64,000 nucleotides of DNA from Apodospora peruviana (GCA_033439685.1 JAUEDM010000004.1:248001-312000), one strand, 5' to 3'; counted from the stretch's first letter, positions 1 through 11,591 are shown. The notes: generated by a model not told the origin, from the sequence alone. Numbers and translations: made by a program.

Positions 1-2347
1 TGCAGAAAAAAACAAAAAGATTGCGAGCGAAGGGGTTCCAAAACAAATTCACATCCCGCTTCGCTCAGTCTTTTCCGTGCCCCAACGATTGCGACCTGAT
101 TAGGGGGTACTCTTTGCTCTGGATTGCACGGATATCGGATGTGCTAGAGGACTGTGTATCGGGTTGTTTGCTCCACGCTTAACTGGCACGATCAGAGAGT
201 GAGTTGCATGAAAACTCGTTGCTGTTGCTAGTGTGTGGCAAGGACTTGTTCCCACATGAGCTGGTGTCAGTTAAGTCAGGGAAGGCAGCCGGGCGACGAT
301 ATTCCGTCATTCTCGCCATTGCGGGGCCGTGATTTTGTCTTGAGGTTGACGATTCCGGCTCATGATAATTCGACAGTTTTTGCGATGTGCACCGGTGTGC
401 ACTTGTCCCAACGATTTCTCAAACAGGCATTTCCTGGCTCGGATCTGTCCACTCCTTGGCTGCGCCAGGTACGATGTCCTGAGCCGCTAGGATAGTATCC
501 CGACCACTGCTTCAGGTACATGACGGCCCAGAAGAACTCGGCTGCCGGGGAATGCAGGGCGAAACTCAGAGGAAGAAACGATGACAGAGCTGCGTGTCCA
601 AGTGTCTGCCTTAACTTCTTCATTTGTGTCATCTCACTTGCCAGTTCTGCGAGCTGATCATCAGGCGGCTGTACTCTGGCACTCACCAACAGCCGCACGG
701 CAGCAGAATCTCGGCGACAAGCCTTACGATGGTGGTGTCTGGTTTTGGTGGGCTTTCTGCGAGACCGTGAGATGGCAATGTCAAACCCCAACTTCAGCCT
801 GGGGTTTCCCATGGTCGATTTTCGCCACAAGACCCACACGCCCGCCATGGCTCAGGCTCTTCAACCGCCATTCCGACTCCAGATCAACCGGGCTCTCTTC
901 TTGGCAGGAGGTTCTGGGCTTTTTTTATTCAAAACGTGGGTGGATGTTTCAAGGTGATCGCCCGGATCTGGACACCTGTTCATGACTTCCGGACCACTTG
1001 CGTGTTGGTATGTTGCCACGGGTTCCCCGAGGCGGTCTCTTTGTTGGGCGACAATGCACGACATGGCGCTAAACTCTGCCGTTGAGAGTTCCCGTCGCCA
1101 GTGCTGGCGTCACCATTAAACCTCCCGTGTACCTATCCGTACGCCTTCTTAGCACTGCAGCCTGTCAGCGTTGTGCAGGAGGCTGGAGGCTACTTCACCT
1201 CAAAACGTATTCTGGTTTCCTTCAATCAGCCTTCAATGCTCATTCAACGCATCAAAACATCAAATTGAATCTCTCGTCCTTTTACTCGCACAGCGGCCCG
1301 CCCCTGTCAGCCCCTGCTCTGTGGCGCGTGCGATGGCCCTTAAAATCCGGGGCTTATCGCCTTTCCCCGCCAAACCCTATCAGGAACCCATCGCCATCGC
1401 GGGGAAGTCATCCTCGCCAATGCTGATGTTCGAGTGGGCCTGAAGAGCCTACCATTTTGCGGTTGTTATCATTCGTTTCAAGCAAAGTAGAGTTGAGTTT
1501 GGGGACTCGAAGCTACTCATATCTTCTGATTTCTCGAGAAATTTTAGTGTTTTCGCAGGTTGGCGTTTCTGAGACGAAGCAAGCTGCCAGCTTGGTGGGG
1601 CCGCTTGGCGATCCTTTAAGTTCACGGTGGACCCTTGAATCGAAACCGGGGGCGGCGCTGGCTTGCTTCACGGTCACTGCTCTCGCCCCAAATGTTTAGG
1701 TACCTAGGTAGCCATCAACGCTCGACCTCGGTCGTGTTTAGAACAATCTCGAATGTCCAAATGGCAAACGGTGCTCGCCTTCGAACCCTCGGGTTTGTTG
1801 CCTGGTCAAACATCAGATCTCGGACTCATGACAGCTCTATCGGAAACTTCTTCCATTTTTTCCCGAGTCTGAGGTCTCAGGGCTGTCTCCTCTTATTGGT
1901 GAGCAACTGTCTCGCTCCATCAAAAGTCCTAGCGGCACTTGGTTCAGAGATACTATGAGAAGTGAATGGTTTGTAAAATGATGTTCGATTGCGCCTGTGA
2001 ATACCTGCTTTTATCTTGCCCGATGCCTTGCGTCTTGGTGTGTCGGGACCAGAGCAGATGGGCCGGCAGCGAGAAAGCAAGAGGCACAACTCTTCGCCCA
2101 GCCGGCGTTCTAGGTAGTTTTATGTCGACACTACAGCCTATGCAGCTCATAGGGCTGTCGGCATTTGATATTTTAAGGATGGAAAATCCAGACGTTGAAC
2201 CGGGACCCGCCGCGTGCATCTTCGGGAATATTATGCTTCTGCACCAATGGTGCGCATGACGTCAAAGATCGACGTCATGAATCTCGCAGCGAGGACAAGT
2301 CGCAACGGCCAATTTATCCCTTCAATCTCCCAACTTAAAATCGAAGG
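1..2347. other. Gene-poor left edge
   Basis: I see no credible gene here. Open frames are short, overlap on both strands and lack splice signals or recognisable motifs. A TACCTAGGTA palindrome sits at 1701-1710 and belongs to a motif scattered through the window's intergenic DNA. Confidence 0.5.
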
Positions 2348-2348
2348 A

Positions 2349-2356
2349 ATATAAAT
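2349..2356 (+). promoter_or_regulatory. TATA-like box of the CsbD-like gene
   Basis: An AATATAAAT-type sequence lies about 165 bp upstream of the ATG at 2518. The DNA between is rich in CA and CAAC runs, as in fungal 5' UTRs. Position and sequence fit a core promoter; no transcript evidence is available. Confidence 0.4.
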
Positions 2357-2517
2357 CGACGAAAGAACGATCTTTTACAGTTTCTATTCATCCATCTATG
2401 ATCCATCTTTGCCAAACAAAGCGCCCAGCAGTCAGCCAACACCACCAAAATCCACAGCTCCCCCATCAAACCACCCAGATCCGCAACTCGACGTCAACCG
2501 CAACAACCACCCCCACC

Positions 2518-2908
2518 ATGTCTTCCACCGACAACAGCAGCCAGACCCCCAACCGCCAGCCACAAGAGCAGCCGGGCCTTATCTCAGGCCATGCCGAGTT
2601 CATCAAGGGTGCAGCCGAGGTCAGTCAAACCTGAAGCTGATAGATGCGAGACAGTCACGGACAGTCAGCTGATTTGTCTTTTCCCGTCCTTATAGAGCGT
2701 CATCGGAAACATCACGGGCTCGCACGCCTGGACCACCACAGGCGAGCAGGACAAGGCACACGCCAAGGCATCCATGAAGCAAGCCGCCGAGAACCGCGAC
2801 CCGGCCGCGTCAGGCTACGGCAAGGTTGAGGAGGTCGCCGGCAAATGGACGGGTTGTGAGGGCATGCAAAAGGAGGGTCATGCGAGCACGGAGAGGCGGT
2901 CGCAGTAA
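2518..2908 (+). CDS. CsbD-like small stress protein
   Basis: Two exons, 2518-2619 and 2696-2908, joined by a 76-nt phase-0 intron (GTCAGT..TATAG), give 104 residues. Exon 1 carries a Gln/Pro/Ser-rich leader followed by a HAEFIKGAAE-type segment. Exon 2 encodes SVIGNITGSHAWTTTGEQ and ends with a lysine/glutamate-rich KVEEVAGKWTGCEGM stretch. This layout matches small fungal CsbD-like proteins, often annotated as mismatched-base-pair and cruciform-DNA recognition proteins after an Ustilago protein. They are hydrophilic, and bacterial CsbD is a general-stress protein. The biochemical role is not established, so a DNA-binding function should be treated as family lore rather than shown here. The ATG was chosen because it follows a CACC context and opens the family-like N terminus. 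Confidence 0.8.
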
Positions 2909-3549
2909 CCGGTTAATAATGCAACAAGAAGAATGAGATGCTGGTTTTTCGGGGGATACCGGCGCCAAGTGCGGGAGTGGCACTTGTAAGAGTATTTCCA
3001 ATGTACTATATGATCGTCTATTTTGTATATATTGTCTCCTTTTTCTTTTCAACTAAAAGGGAAGATCGAAATCATCCAAAGAATGATAAAGCATTGCCCA
3101 GAACCTGATCTTCTTTCAATCTGATGTCCCTATTCCATGGAACACACTTACCAGTGAAACAGCGTGCAAACCTAGGGTTTCCCTAGGAAGTTTCGCCCTT
3201 CTGGTCTCAGAGATCGCTGTTGACCAAGTATTTGTTGAATCAGGGAAGTTGACGAACCAAGATCCGCAGTCCAGCGCACAGCTTCATTTCTACGCAGTGG
3301 GTGTTGTTTGCTTACTTCTTTTATGGCTCGAACTCTGACTGAAAGCAAATCAATAACTCATCTGCAGCTCGATGAGAAACGAGTGCAGCTCCGAAGTCAT
3401 CTCTCTAGACTTTCTTTAAGTGGCACCGGAGATTGGCATAACCGAGAGTTTGTATTCAACGAGGATTGGCGAGCTCAATGTAGTGTCGTGTCAAAAACAG
3501 AGAGCTCTTCAAAGGAGTAATAGCAAAAAAGAAGTGGTAAATAAAATTT
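2909..3549. other. Intergenic, no feature seen
   Basis: This stretch holds the 3' flank of the CsbD-like gene and the downstream flank of the tRNA on the opposite strand. I see no gene. Confidence 0.5.
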
Positions 3550-3554
3550 AAAAA
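3550..3554 (-). terminator. Pol III terminator of tRNA-Lys
   Basis: On the minus strand a run of five T residues begins six bases after the tRNA 3' end, which is the normal RNA polymerase III stop signal. A second T-rich run follows. Confidence 0.65.
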
Positions 3555-3559
3555 TAAGC

Positions 3560-3642
3560 CGCCAACGGCGAGACTCGAACTCGCAACATTCAGATTCCTT
3601 TGTATAAAAGTCTGACGCGCTGACCAATTGCGCCACGCCGGC
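3560..3642 (-). tRNA. tRNA-Lys (UUU) with a 9-nt intron
   Basis: Reading the minus strand from 3642, all arms can be drawn. The acceptor stem GCCGGCG pairs with CGTTGGC (two G-U pairs). The D arm is GCGC/GCGC around AATTGGTCA. The anticodon stem is TCAGA/TCTGA. The T arm is GCGAG-TTCGAGT-CTCGC. The discriminator is G. The anticodon loop reads C-T-TTT-A, then a 9-nt insertion (TACAAAGGA), then A. This gives anticodon UUU with a short intron after position 37, the canonical place. Without the intron the tRNA is 74 nt. A tRNA-Ile(UAU) reading would require a slipped stem and fits worse. Confidence 0.85.
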
Positions 3643-4588
3643 TTTGATGTTGATTGGCGGTTTTCCCCGAAAAGAATGTTCATAAGGGTAGGTCTCCGCA
3701 CTGCGGAGATTGCTTATCCTCGGGTATCCCAGGCGACCAACAAACATAAAAGGGACATATGACAATGTTCTTATTGAAAATGCGTACATACCTAGGTGGC
3801 TAAAAAGGTTGATGTAACAACCTGTGTGTGGGTGTCCTTGACAACACAAGGACCACAAGAGTGTCTGTTGCTCCACAGAGCCACAAGGGGTTTAGGTTCC
3901 AAAGAACACACAAGATGCGCAGTTGACACAACAACTATTGCCAAAGTACTTGTATTGATTGCTGCCATAATAAATCCTCCCAGGGAGTGCCAGACTCTCG
4001 CGACTATGTAGAAATACTACAGCCAATGAGAAGTGACCCATAAGACCCAACCACTGGGTCGCCGGCTGCCAGCTGAACCCTCGTAGCTAATCCGGGTTCA
4101 TAACAGTTGATTGTACACGGCGGACATCGTTAATTAGCATATAGTTAAAGAGGGTACTTCCAGGTTGTTCAGCTTTATAATACCCTTAAATAAGCTTATT
4201 AATTCAGGCCCTTTATGGTTCTCAGTAAGGAGTGCGATTGAGCCTTGATTAAATTGATTGCGACCGTCAACGGTATATAACCCATTAGAATTCCAAAGGC
4301 TGGCTGGCACCTTTGGTATTCTGGCATCCATTTGTGATTGAGAGGGGTTTGGTGTAATGGTTAGGGTCAATGCACTGGCTCGTCACAGTAAGCTAACGGG
4401 ATTTATTATTTTGCATTTGTGTTTCTCCGTTAAGAATTTGGCAGTTAAAAGCTACATAACGGCGTCGTTTCGGCTCGTTACGGCCTTCGTTACGGCGCTA
4501 GAAAACCAGGAAAAGTGGGTTAGGCGGACCTGGAAAGACGTACGTCAGCTGCAGAGATAATTGAAATTTAAGCTCAACTAGCCAGCTA
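3643..4588. other. AT-rich intergenic DNA
   Basis: No gene is seen. The part after about 4080 is visibly richer in A and T and rich in TAA/TTA, as expected for decayed repeat DNA next to the solo LTRs. Confidence 0.4.
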
Positions 4589-4593
4589 GCCAC

Positions 4594-4927
4594 TGTAACG
4601 GGCAAGGTAGTGTATTGCAACTAGTTAAGCCTACTCTACGAAGACGCAGAACATGGGGGGAAAAGAAGAAGAAGAAGAGAGGCCTCGTGAGAGGGCCTCT
4701 GGTTATGTACGTGACTACGTTGCTCCGATCAGAGGGAGACAGAAGATTCCAGAGCTGTCGCGAGCCCCGTTGTGGTTTAGTGTTGTGGTCCGTGTGTGTG
4801 TATCGGCATTTCTGGGAATGGCTTCGTTTAGGGGTCAGGGTCGCCGGTGGGGCTCCGCTCCGCCTCCGTATGCTCGGCGCTACGGCCGAGGGTCCGCCGA
4901 GGCTGCACCAGGGCTCAGCCCGTCACA
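4594..4927 (+). mobile_element. Solo LTR, left copy
   Basis: This 334-bp element begins TGTAACGGGC and ends CCCGTCACA, so its ends form an imperfect inverted repeat of the TG..CA type. It is flanked on both sides by GCCAC (4589-4593 and 4928-4932), a perfect 5-bp target-site duplication. A diverged second copy lies in opposite orientation at 5743-6052. Matching blocks include the first 65 bases, an internal TTTAGTGTTGTGGTC-like block and the last 30 bases. No internal retroelement reading frame accompanies it, so it is a solo LTR left by recombination. I cannot assign Gypsy or Copia from the LTR alone. Confidence 0.75.
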
Positions 4928-4932
4928 GCCAC

Positions 4933-5737
4933 AGCAATAACAACACTATGCAGTTCCCCGTGAATAACGGCCAATATCACAGCTAAACGCGAGTTAAAAA
5001 GACTTCAGTTTTCGTCTTAACAGAGCCGTTAAGCGCCGGCTTTCTAGGACGATATAAAGTACTTAACCTCGAATTCTAGAACACGAGTAATACATGCCTG
5101 TCGGGCTTATTTTAGCAACAAGTGGAAAATCCACTTCATTTTACTCTGAAAGGGTTCTGATTCTATGGCCCGTTTGGTATCACAATAATGAGTGGTCATC
5201 GACAAATTCTTGGTGGTAACGTGGAACTGCATAAGTTCAGGCTCAGGCTGTCTCGAATACTCTTAACAAGCATATTGTTTTCCAATCCGTGGATTAAAAG
5301 ACGCGGTATCAATTCCGTGTGCCCAGCTATCTTTTACAAACGAACACGGCCTCTCACTCTCCCAATACGATACACAAGACACGGCTGGCTGTAGGTAGGG
5401 ATCTAAGTAGTCCTTCTCTAAGGCACCAAGACTATAGACGTAGACGGAATATCTAACATTATGATATTGACGAGTTTCACTGTAAGATAAGCTCAGATAT
5501 ACCCAGATACAGAGAGTTGCGTTACTTCGACCATGTCAATATACCTTGCCTGGTATAAATATACTTGGACGGGATCAGTACGTTGATAGCTCCCACGTAA
5601 CGGACAAAACGTAGAATGAATTCTAGGTGCCTGAAATTTTTGTTTTGTGCTTCCGGTACATGCAGCTCTGAAGCCACATGCAGCACTGTAGTAGCTGATG
5701 CCTCTGTATGAACAAGCAGTTCAGGTATTCTAGAGTC
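4933..5737. other. Spacer between the two solo LTRs
   Basis: AT-rich DNA without a credible open frame. I looked for reverse transcriptase, integrase and a primer-binding site and saw none. The inverted orientation of the LTRs also argues against this being the body of one element. Confidence 0.45.
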
Positions 5738-5742
5738 CGCCC

Positions 5743-6052
5743 TGTGACGGGCTGAGCCCTGGTGCCGCCTCGGCGACCCTCGGCATGGAGCCCAGGACCA
5801 CGGCAGCGAGGCAGCGCCCCACCGGCGACCCCTGAACGAAGCCATTCCCAGAAACGACAAGCACCTACACGGACCACAACACTAAACCACGACCAGACCC
5901 ATGGCGGCTCTAGAACCTTCTGTCTTCCGCAGATGTGTACAGTTGGAGGTTGTCTTCCCACGAGACTTCCTTTCTTTTCCTCTTTTTCCTCATGTTCTGC
6001 GTCTTCGTAGAGTAGGCCTAGCTAGTTGCAATACACTGCCTTGCCCGTTACA
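5743..6052 (-). mobile_element. Solo LTR, right copy (inverted)
   Basis: Read on the minus strand from 6052, this begins TGTAACGGGC and ends CCCGTCACA, like the left copy. At 310 bp it is slightly shorter because of small internal deletions. The flanks are CGCCC (5738-5742) and CGCAC (6053-6057), an aged 5-bp target-site duplication with one mismatch. Separate duplications show the two LTRs came from independent insertions and not from one inverted element. Confidence 0.7.
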
Positions 6053-6153
6053 CGCACCATGCCACAGCACTGCCTCCACCAAAATCGCCTAGTTATGCAA
6101 TATCTAGGGCGATCATTTAGAGCTAAGAGCTGTTACCAAAGTGGCTCTGCTTT

Positions 6154-7489
6154 TTGTTCTCTCGAATTGTGAGCTTGCTCGACAACGAATATCGTGGTGC
6201 TATTAGCGTACTTGATGACAGGCCTGGGACAGTTGAAGTGGGCATGGTTCGAGAATATTCGCCCGTTGGATCACCTCGAAAAGTACGACAGTGCGTCAAG
6301 GGGCCCTTGGGGGTCTTTACAGTTTCTATGGGCTTTACGTGGACGGTAAGAATCATTCTACTCGGATATCTGACAACAGACACTAAGTCATATCAAAGCT
6401 CTCAGTTCCCAGACGTCTTGTTTAACTGCCCATCCGGCAACTGCACTTTTCCAATTCGGTACAGCAGCGCCGGGTGGTGTAGCGAGTGCAAGGACGTCTC
6501 CGACCAGCTGGTCAAGACACATTTCCCGGCAGACTATCCGACCTTACCCACGACTGTTGACAATTACACCCTTCCCTAGACCGATCTCACCGCCAGTGCG
6601 AGTTACGGAGGTGACACCGTGATCTTAAGCACATGGACGGCCCAGGGCGAACGGCACATCACAACAACCGTATAGATCATCCTAGCTCAATCGGCAGACA
6701 AGTCTAAAAATGAGGACCTTTTCTACCTGCCAGATGCATCGGGTCGCAGGACCTCGGCCGCATCCGAATGCTCCATCGACCCATGCACAAGAACATACTC
6801 CGGACTCGTCAACCGCGGCAATATATCCGAGACAATCGAAGCCCAGGCGTTCGAGTGTGGCGATCCTGAGGGTGGGCTCCGGTTCTCCAGCGTCGAGGTT
6901 CCGTGTCTGAATGATCAAGAAGTGTCCGATCTACGCTCTCACGGCTATGTCTTGGAAGCGATGATGGCGACAGCAGCACCCGTTGGTGGCTGGCCTACAA
7001 CTTCTCCGGCGACGCCAGCACCAATCCAGACCAGTACGAGTGGAAGGATACCACGGGGATGGATGTACATCCAGCCTAAATGTATCTTCCAGACCAACAT
7101 CGAGGACATTAACAGCGTGGGTGACCTTCTAGCACCAATATTCAGCGGTAAGGTGACCTTAGGAGCGGTCGGACTGGAGGGCATGCCCCATCTCCTCAGC
7201 CTGTACCGCGACGGTGAACGAGACTTTTGCGCGCGTCGCGCAGTCTATGACGGTCTACGGGCGCAACACGCAGTACGCCTACCAGCAGGCCGCTGAGGGA
7301 CTCGTGTTTACCATGGATACCTGCGTGCACGTTGAATGGCTCTGAATCACGTATCCTGCGGTGCTGATCGCGGCGACGTTTATGTTACTGGTGGTGGCGG
7401 TTGTATGGGACAGGGTGGCTGGTGGTAGACTGTTGAGCAGGCAGAACTACAAGAACTTGGTGTTGCCTCTGATGTTCATATTGTAGAAA
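6154..7489 (+). pseudogene. DUF3176-family membrane protein, broken
   Basis: Translation in one frame from 6154 gives the cysteine-rich blocks typical of fungal DUF3176 proteins: a CPSGNCTFPI motif with a following WCSECKDVS, then further on IDPCTRTYSGLVNRG. In-frame stops occur at 6577-6579 and 6673-6675. Near 7210-7220 the homologous frame changes by one base, after which VNETFARVAQSMTVYGR and the usual DTCVHVEW block before the last membrane segment appear. That segment is itself interrupted by TGA at 7343-7345, where the family normally continues through a hydrophobic helix. The frame closes near 7487-7489. Three stops and one frameshift make this a clear pseudogene. The 5' end is uncertain. 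It lies directly beside the solo LTRs. Confidence 0.75.
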
Positions 7490-8125
7490 GGAGAAATAAT
7501 AGCCCGCCAATACCACCAGATGGAAAGGTGAGGGTGGATGGTATTGAGCGTCAGGCGAAAGTGCTTATTAAGTTGGAGAATACTACGGACGGGGGGTGGC
7601 GGTTTAGAGAGTCATGAGGCTTCGCCGCTGGCGTTGACTCTGGAAGGTTGAGTTTTAGAACGGTATGTGTTTTGCCTGGCCTGCCTAGGTACATAGGTAT
7701 CAACCCTCCCAGAATATTATTTTTATATCGTTCACTTCAGTAGGTAACCATGTCCGAAACCACCATAACCTTCGCGATTCGGATGTTTCCTCTTCAGAGA
7801 CGGTCCAAGGGCGAATTCAGAGATTGACATCTTCCCTATCCATTATTCCTCCTAACTGCGTATTGATTCAAAGTAGCTGTCACATTGGTATTGCGAGGCA
7901 TGATATCCAGTTCCAAAAGCGGACAGCTCGACAGCAAGATGAGCAGATACATTGCACTGTCTAGATACTAGGTAGGTAGATGCTCTTGTTCGAAGTCATA
8001 CTTGGTCAATAACACTACCTCTCCACGTGACGACTGGGTACATTGAAGGCCTTCTAGAAGGAGACCTAACTACCAACAACTGGGCAATTTACCCTTTATG
8101 GTTCATGTGAAAATCGTTCTTCAGG

Positions 8126-8143
8126 AAAAAAAAAAAAAAAAAA
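8126..8143 (+). repeat. A18 homopolymer
   Basis: Eighteen consecutive adenines. They could be a retroposed poly(A) tail, but no adjoining gene copy is recognisable. Confidence 0.9.
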
Positions 8144-8513
8144 GAAAGGTTGTGAACTTCAAGTGAAGAACACAGTGTGAATATCCCACCTGGCCTCGGC
8201 CCAGGAATGACCCTTTCCGGTCGTCGTTCGCGAGCAGCAGCAAGCCACAGATAAGGTTGCCTGCTTCTATTGGCCGGGTCCGAACCCCATTAACGGAGGC
8301 CGTAGATAAGCCTTTTAACAGAGAAGTCCACACCAAGTATCTTTTTGCTTCTTGATCTTGATGGCCCGCGAAACATGTCAATTTGTTTTTTTTTTGCTGA
8401 GGATGGGGACGAAGCAGAAATGATAGTACACTCAAGTTCTCATGATGGTAAAGTGCATTGCTTTGCATATTTGGGAAGATGAATTCTGTACATGTAGGCA
8501 ATGAAGGTTTCTG

Positions 8514-8573
8514 ATGAAAGACAGAATGAAAGACAGAATGAAAGACAGAATGAAAGACAGAATGAAAGACAGA
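8514..8573 (+). repeat. 12-bp tandem repeat, five copies
   Basis: The unit ATGAAAGACAGA is repeated five times without mismatch. The unit length is a multiple of three, so an open frame runs through it on both strands, but nothing around it supports coding. Confidence 0.95.
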
Positions 8574-9841
8574 AACTGAAGTTGATATTTTTGATGGGCC
8601 GACAAGGGCAAGGATCGCGTCAAGAGCCGAATGCCCAGGCGCTAGCAGTGCTAAGCTTTTTGCTTCCCCAGAGCCAAGAATGCTTGGCGATCCTGGGTCA
8701 ACGGTCCCCAGACAGATACCGACTCAACAAACATCTAGAATTTTAGGTTAAATTTGCAATTTTGGACTTTGATATGTTGAACCGCTACTTTCTTCAAAGC
8801 AAGTGTTAGAGTGGTCTGGTTATTTGGCAGATAAAGAGCTCATATATATCTGACTGTTGCAAATGAATAATCAATACCGGCGTTTCGGGATGGGTGCTGT
8901 CCATGATCGAGTGCAAGTCAGGTAGGTACCTTACTGTACCTAGAGTCTGACCTCCAAGGTGTGGCGACAACCACAAACGGGCTTGCGTGGGAGCAATCCA
9001 GAGGTACCTTGCAGCCACCATTGTACACTGCGATCTGGTGGCTGGCCGGCAGGCAACGACGCGGAATCACATTGTCCTCTCACAAACTCCAGGTACTGTA
9101 ACACACCTAGGGTCCTGGGTGGGATTTCCGGGAATACCACAATGGTACCACACACATGTCATTGTCTGCAAAATCCCCAATATTCCACTCTCCTGTCACA
9201 CCATCTTGGTTGTTTGCAGTCTTGCTAGTTGGTAGATATCAGGACCGAGGTCCCCTTTTTCTTGCAATCGACCCACTCCTATTGGCTATATCGTCTCGGA
9301 GCAGCGCAAACGGAATTACCAAACTTGTCGTGAGCTTCCTGTCTTCCAACCAGCAGGCTCCGATAAGCACTGCTTCCTAGCTACCATATGGGTGTGTGAT
9401 ATGATCTGAGCACAGAACGGGATGACACCCCCCTCACTCTTTCATCCTGTATACAGCATGGAGCTTTGTGGGCAGGTTTCAGACTAACATAGCCTTGGGC
9501 CTTCATCCCCATGGTTGAAGGATATTGCTGAGTACCTACCTGGTAAGTACCTAACTAGTTATTGGTATCACGGAAGAGATCCGAGTAGAATGTCCCCTCT
9601 GTGGTTCGTTCATACTGACATCACCACAGGAAGCTAAAAGGGATACCAAAGGAGTAAGTTCCTTATCGAGCAACTCGTGAAGGAGCACCGCCGGCCCCCA
9701 TCCAGACCCGGGAACCATGCAATACACCCAGTTCGTGGTGCTTGGATCACCCTGGCTTGCTCCACACCTCCACACAGCTCGCCTACATCCTGGTCACATA
9801 TCTGTTGGCTGAGACATGCCACTGAGAGATATTTAAACAGA

Positions 9842-9887
9842 AGATAGCCAGCAAGGTCCCCAGACTTTCTGAGGGCTCTGTTGATAG
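9842..9887 (+). promoter_or_regulatory. GATA sites upstream of ammonium permease
   Basis: AGATAG (9842-9847) and TGATAG (9882-9887) both match HGATAR, the binding consensus of AreA/NIT2-type nitrogen regulators, and lie 129-174 bp upstream of the permease ATG. A further CGATAA is at 9361-9366. Ammonium permease genes are commonly under nitrogen-metabolite control in ascomycetes, so these are plausible operators. Binding is inferred only. Confidence 0.45.
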
Positions 9888-10015
9888 CTCGCTGAGTTCT
9901 TGTTTTCCTTCTATCCCAAAATCGGTATCTCTAACCAAGCAGCTGCTGCTCGGACGTCTCCCTTCCACTCTATTCCACACGTGTAATTCAAAGACCAGCA
10001 GAACCAAGGTAAAAG

Positions 10016-11591
10016 ATGGCCGACAACGCAACTACTACCACTGACCCGGCCGCGGCGACCTCCTCGCCAGCATGGTGGATACCCGACCCAGCATCAGGAG
10101 TCGGAAGCGGTAAATACCACCCCCTTATCCGTCCTAAATTTTCAAAGTACCAAGTACTAACTCTCTATTGAAAAAGGCGACAACGCATGGCAACTCACGG
10201 CAGCCACTCTGGTGGCTCTACAATCCGTCCCGGGCCTAGTCGTTCTCTACGCCGGCATCATGAAAAAGAAATGGGCCATCAACAGTGCCTTCATGGCCTT
10301 CTACGCCTTCGCCGCCGTCCTGATCTGCTGGGTGCTCTGGGCGTACCAGGCCTCGTTCGGGGAAGAAATGCTCCCCTTCGTAGGCAAACCGAATAACGTG
10401 CTGGGCATCGGCACCATGCTCAGCCAATCGACCCTCCCCTCAATCGGCATCTCCCAGCAATTCCCCCTCGCGACCATGATCTACTTCCAGTTCGCCTTCG
10501 CGGCCATCACCCTGATCATCATGGCCGGCGCGTTTTTGGGCAGGATGAACTTCTTCGCCTGGATGATCTTCGTCCCGCTCTGGCTGACCCTCTCCTACAC
10601 CGTGGGCGCCTACTCCCTCTGGGGCGGCGGCTTCCTCTTCAAGCTGGGCGTGATCGACTACTCGGGCGGCTACGTGATCCACTTATCGTCCGGAACGGCC
10701 GGCTTCGTGGGCTGCTACTTCATCGGACCGCGCCTTGGAAAAGACCGCGAGGACGCGCGGCCGAACAATATCTTGACGGTACTGGTCGGCGCCGGCCTGC
10801 TCTGGGTCGGGTGGAACGGCTTCAACGGCGGCGACCCCTACGCCGCGAGCGCCGACGCGGGCGTCGCCGTGCTCAACACAAACTTGTGCACGGCCGTATC
10901 GCTGCTCACCTGGACCGTCTGCGACATGGTCTACTTCAAGAAACCGTCGGTCATCGGCGCCGTGCAAGGAATGATCACCGGCCTCGTAGCCATCACTCCC
11001 GCCGCGGGAGTCGTCGCCGGCTGGGGCGCCATCCTTCTCGGTCTCGGCTCCGGCTCGGTCCCTTGGTTCACCATGAACGTGCTGGGCAAAAAGAGCAAGT
11101 TCCTGGAGCGCCACTTCGACGACACCCTCGGCGTGGTGCACACCCACATGGTCGCCGGCTTCATCGGCGGTTTCGGTACCGGACTGTGGGCCACGGTCGA
11201 GGGCTGCGCGGCGTTCGGGCTGACGAACCCCGGCGGCGCGGTGGCTGGTAACGGGATGCAGCTCGGCTATCAGGTCGCGGGCGCTATGTTCATCATCGGG
11301 TGGAACGCCGTGTGGACGAGCTTGATCATGCTGTTCATCAAGTACGTGTTGCGGATTCCGCTGCGCATGACTGAGGCGGAGCTGCTTCTAGGGGATGATG
11401 CCGTCCACGGGGAGGCGGCCTATGTCTTTGGGCCCTGCGAAGCCCATGATCCGGAGTCTGGCTATATCCAGGGCCAGATTCTGAATACTGGCCCGACAAA
11501 TGATACGGATCTGGGCATGGGTGGTGCGGTGCCGGCGCACAAGGAGGAGACTGCTGTAAAGAATGGCGAGTCTAGTGCAGAAGCGAAGTAG
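10016..11591 (+). CDS. Ammonium permease (Amt/Mep family)
   Basis: Exons 10016-10109 and 10177-11591, joined by a 67-nt intron with a TACTAAC branch site, encode 502 residues, the usual length for yeast Mep proteins. The short extracellular N terminus leads into DNAWQLTAATLVALQ and then the membrane helices of the family. Recognisable signatures are YAGIMKKKWAINSA, VIHLSSGTAGFVG and the late HTHMVAGFIGGFGTGLW segment, which holds the second of the two pore histidines (first in VIHLSS). The protein imports ammonium at the plasma membrane for nitrogen assimilation; some Mep2-type members also act as ammonium sensors. The hydrophilic C-terminal tail is short. Two GATA motifs upstream suggest nitrogen regulation. 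I cannot decide between the MepA/Mep2 and other paralogue types. Confidence 0.95.

Larger units (their letters stand above)
7490..9360. other. Gene-poor region with simple repeats
   Basis: I see no gene. The stretch contains an A18 run, a 12-bp tandem repeat (listed separately) and several TAGG/CCTA-rich patches, for example 8919-8946. Confidence 0.5.

Noticed and set aside
5070..5100. Resemblance to 18S rRNA (AATTCTAGA...TAATACATGC)
   Set aside because: Only two short words match; the flanking sequence does not follow rRNA, so chance is the simplest explanation.
4594..6052. One DNA transposon with long terminal inverted repeats
   Set aside because: Each arm has its own TG..CA ends and its own target-site duplication, and no transposase lies between, so two solo LTRs fit better.
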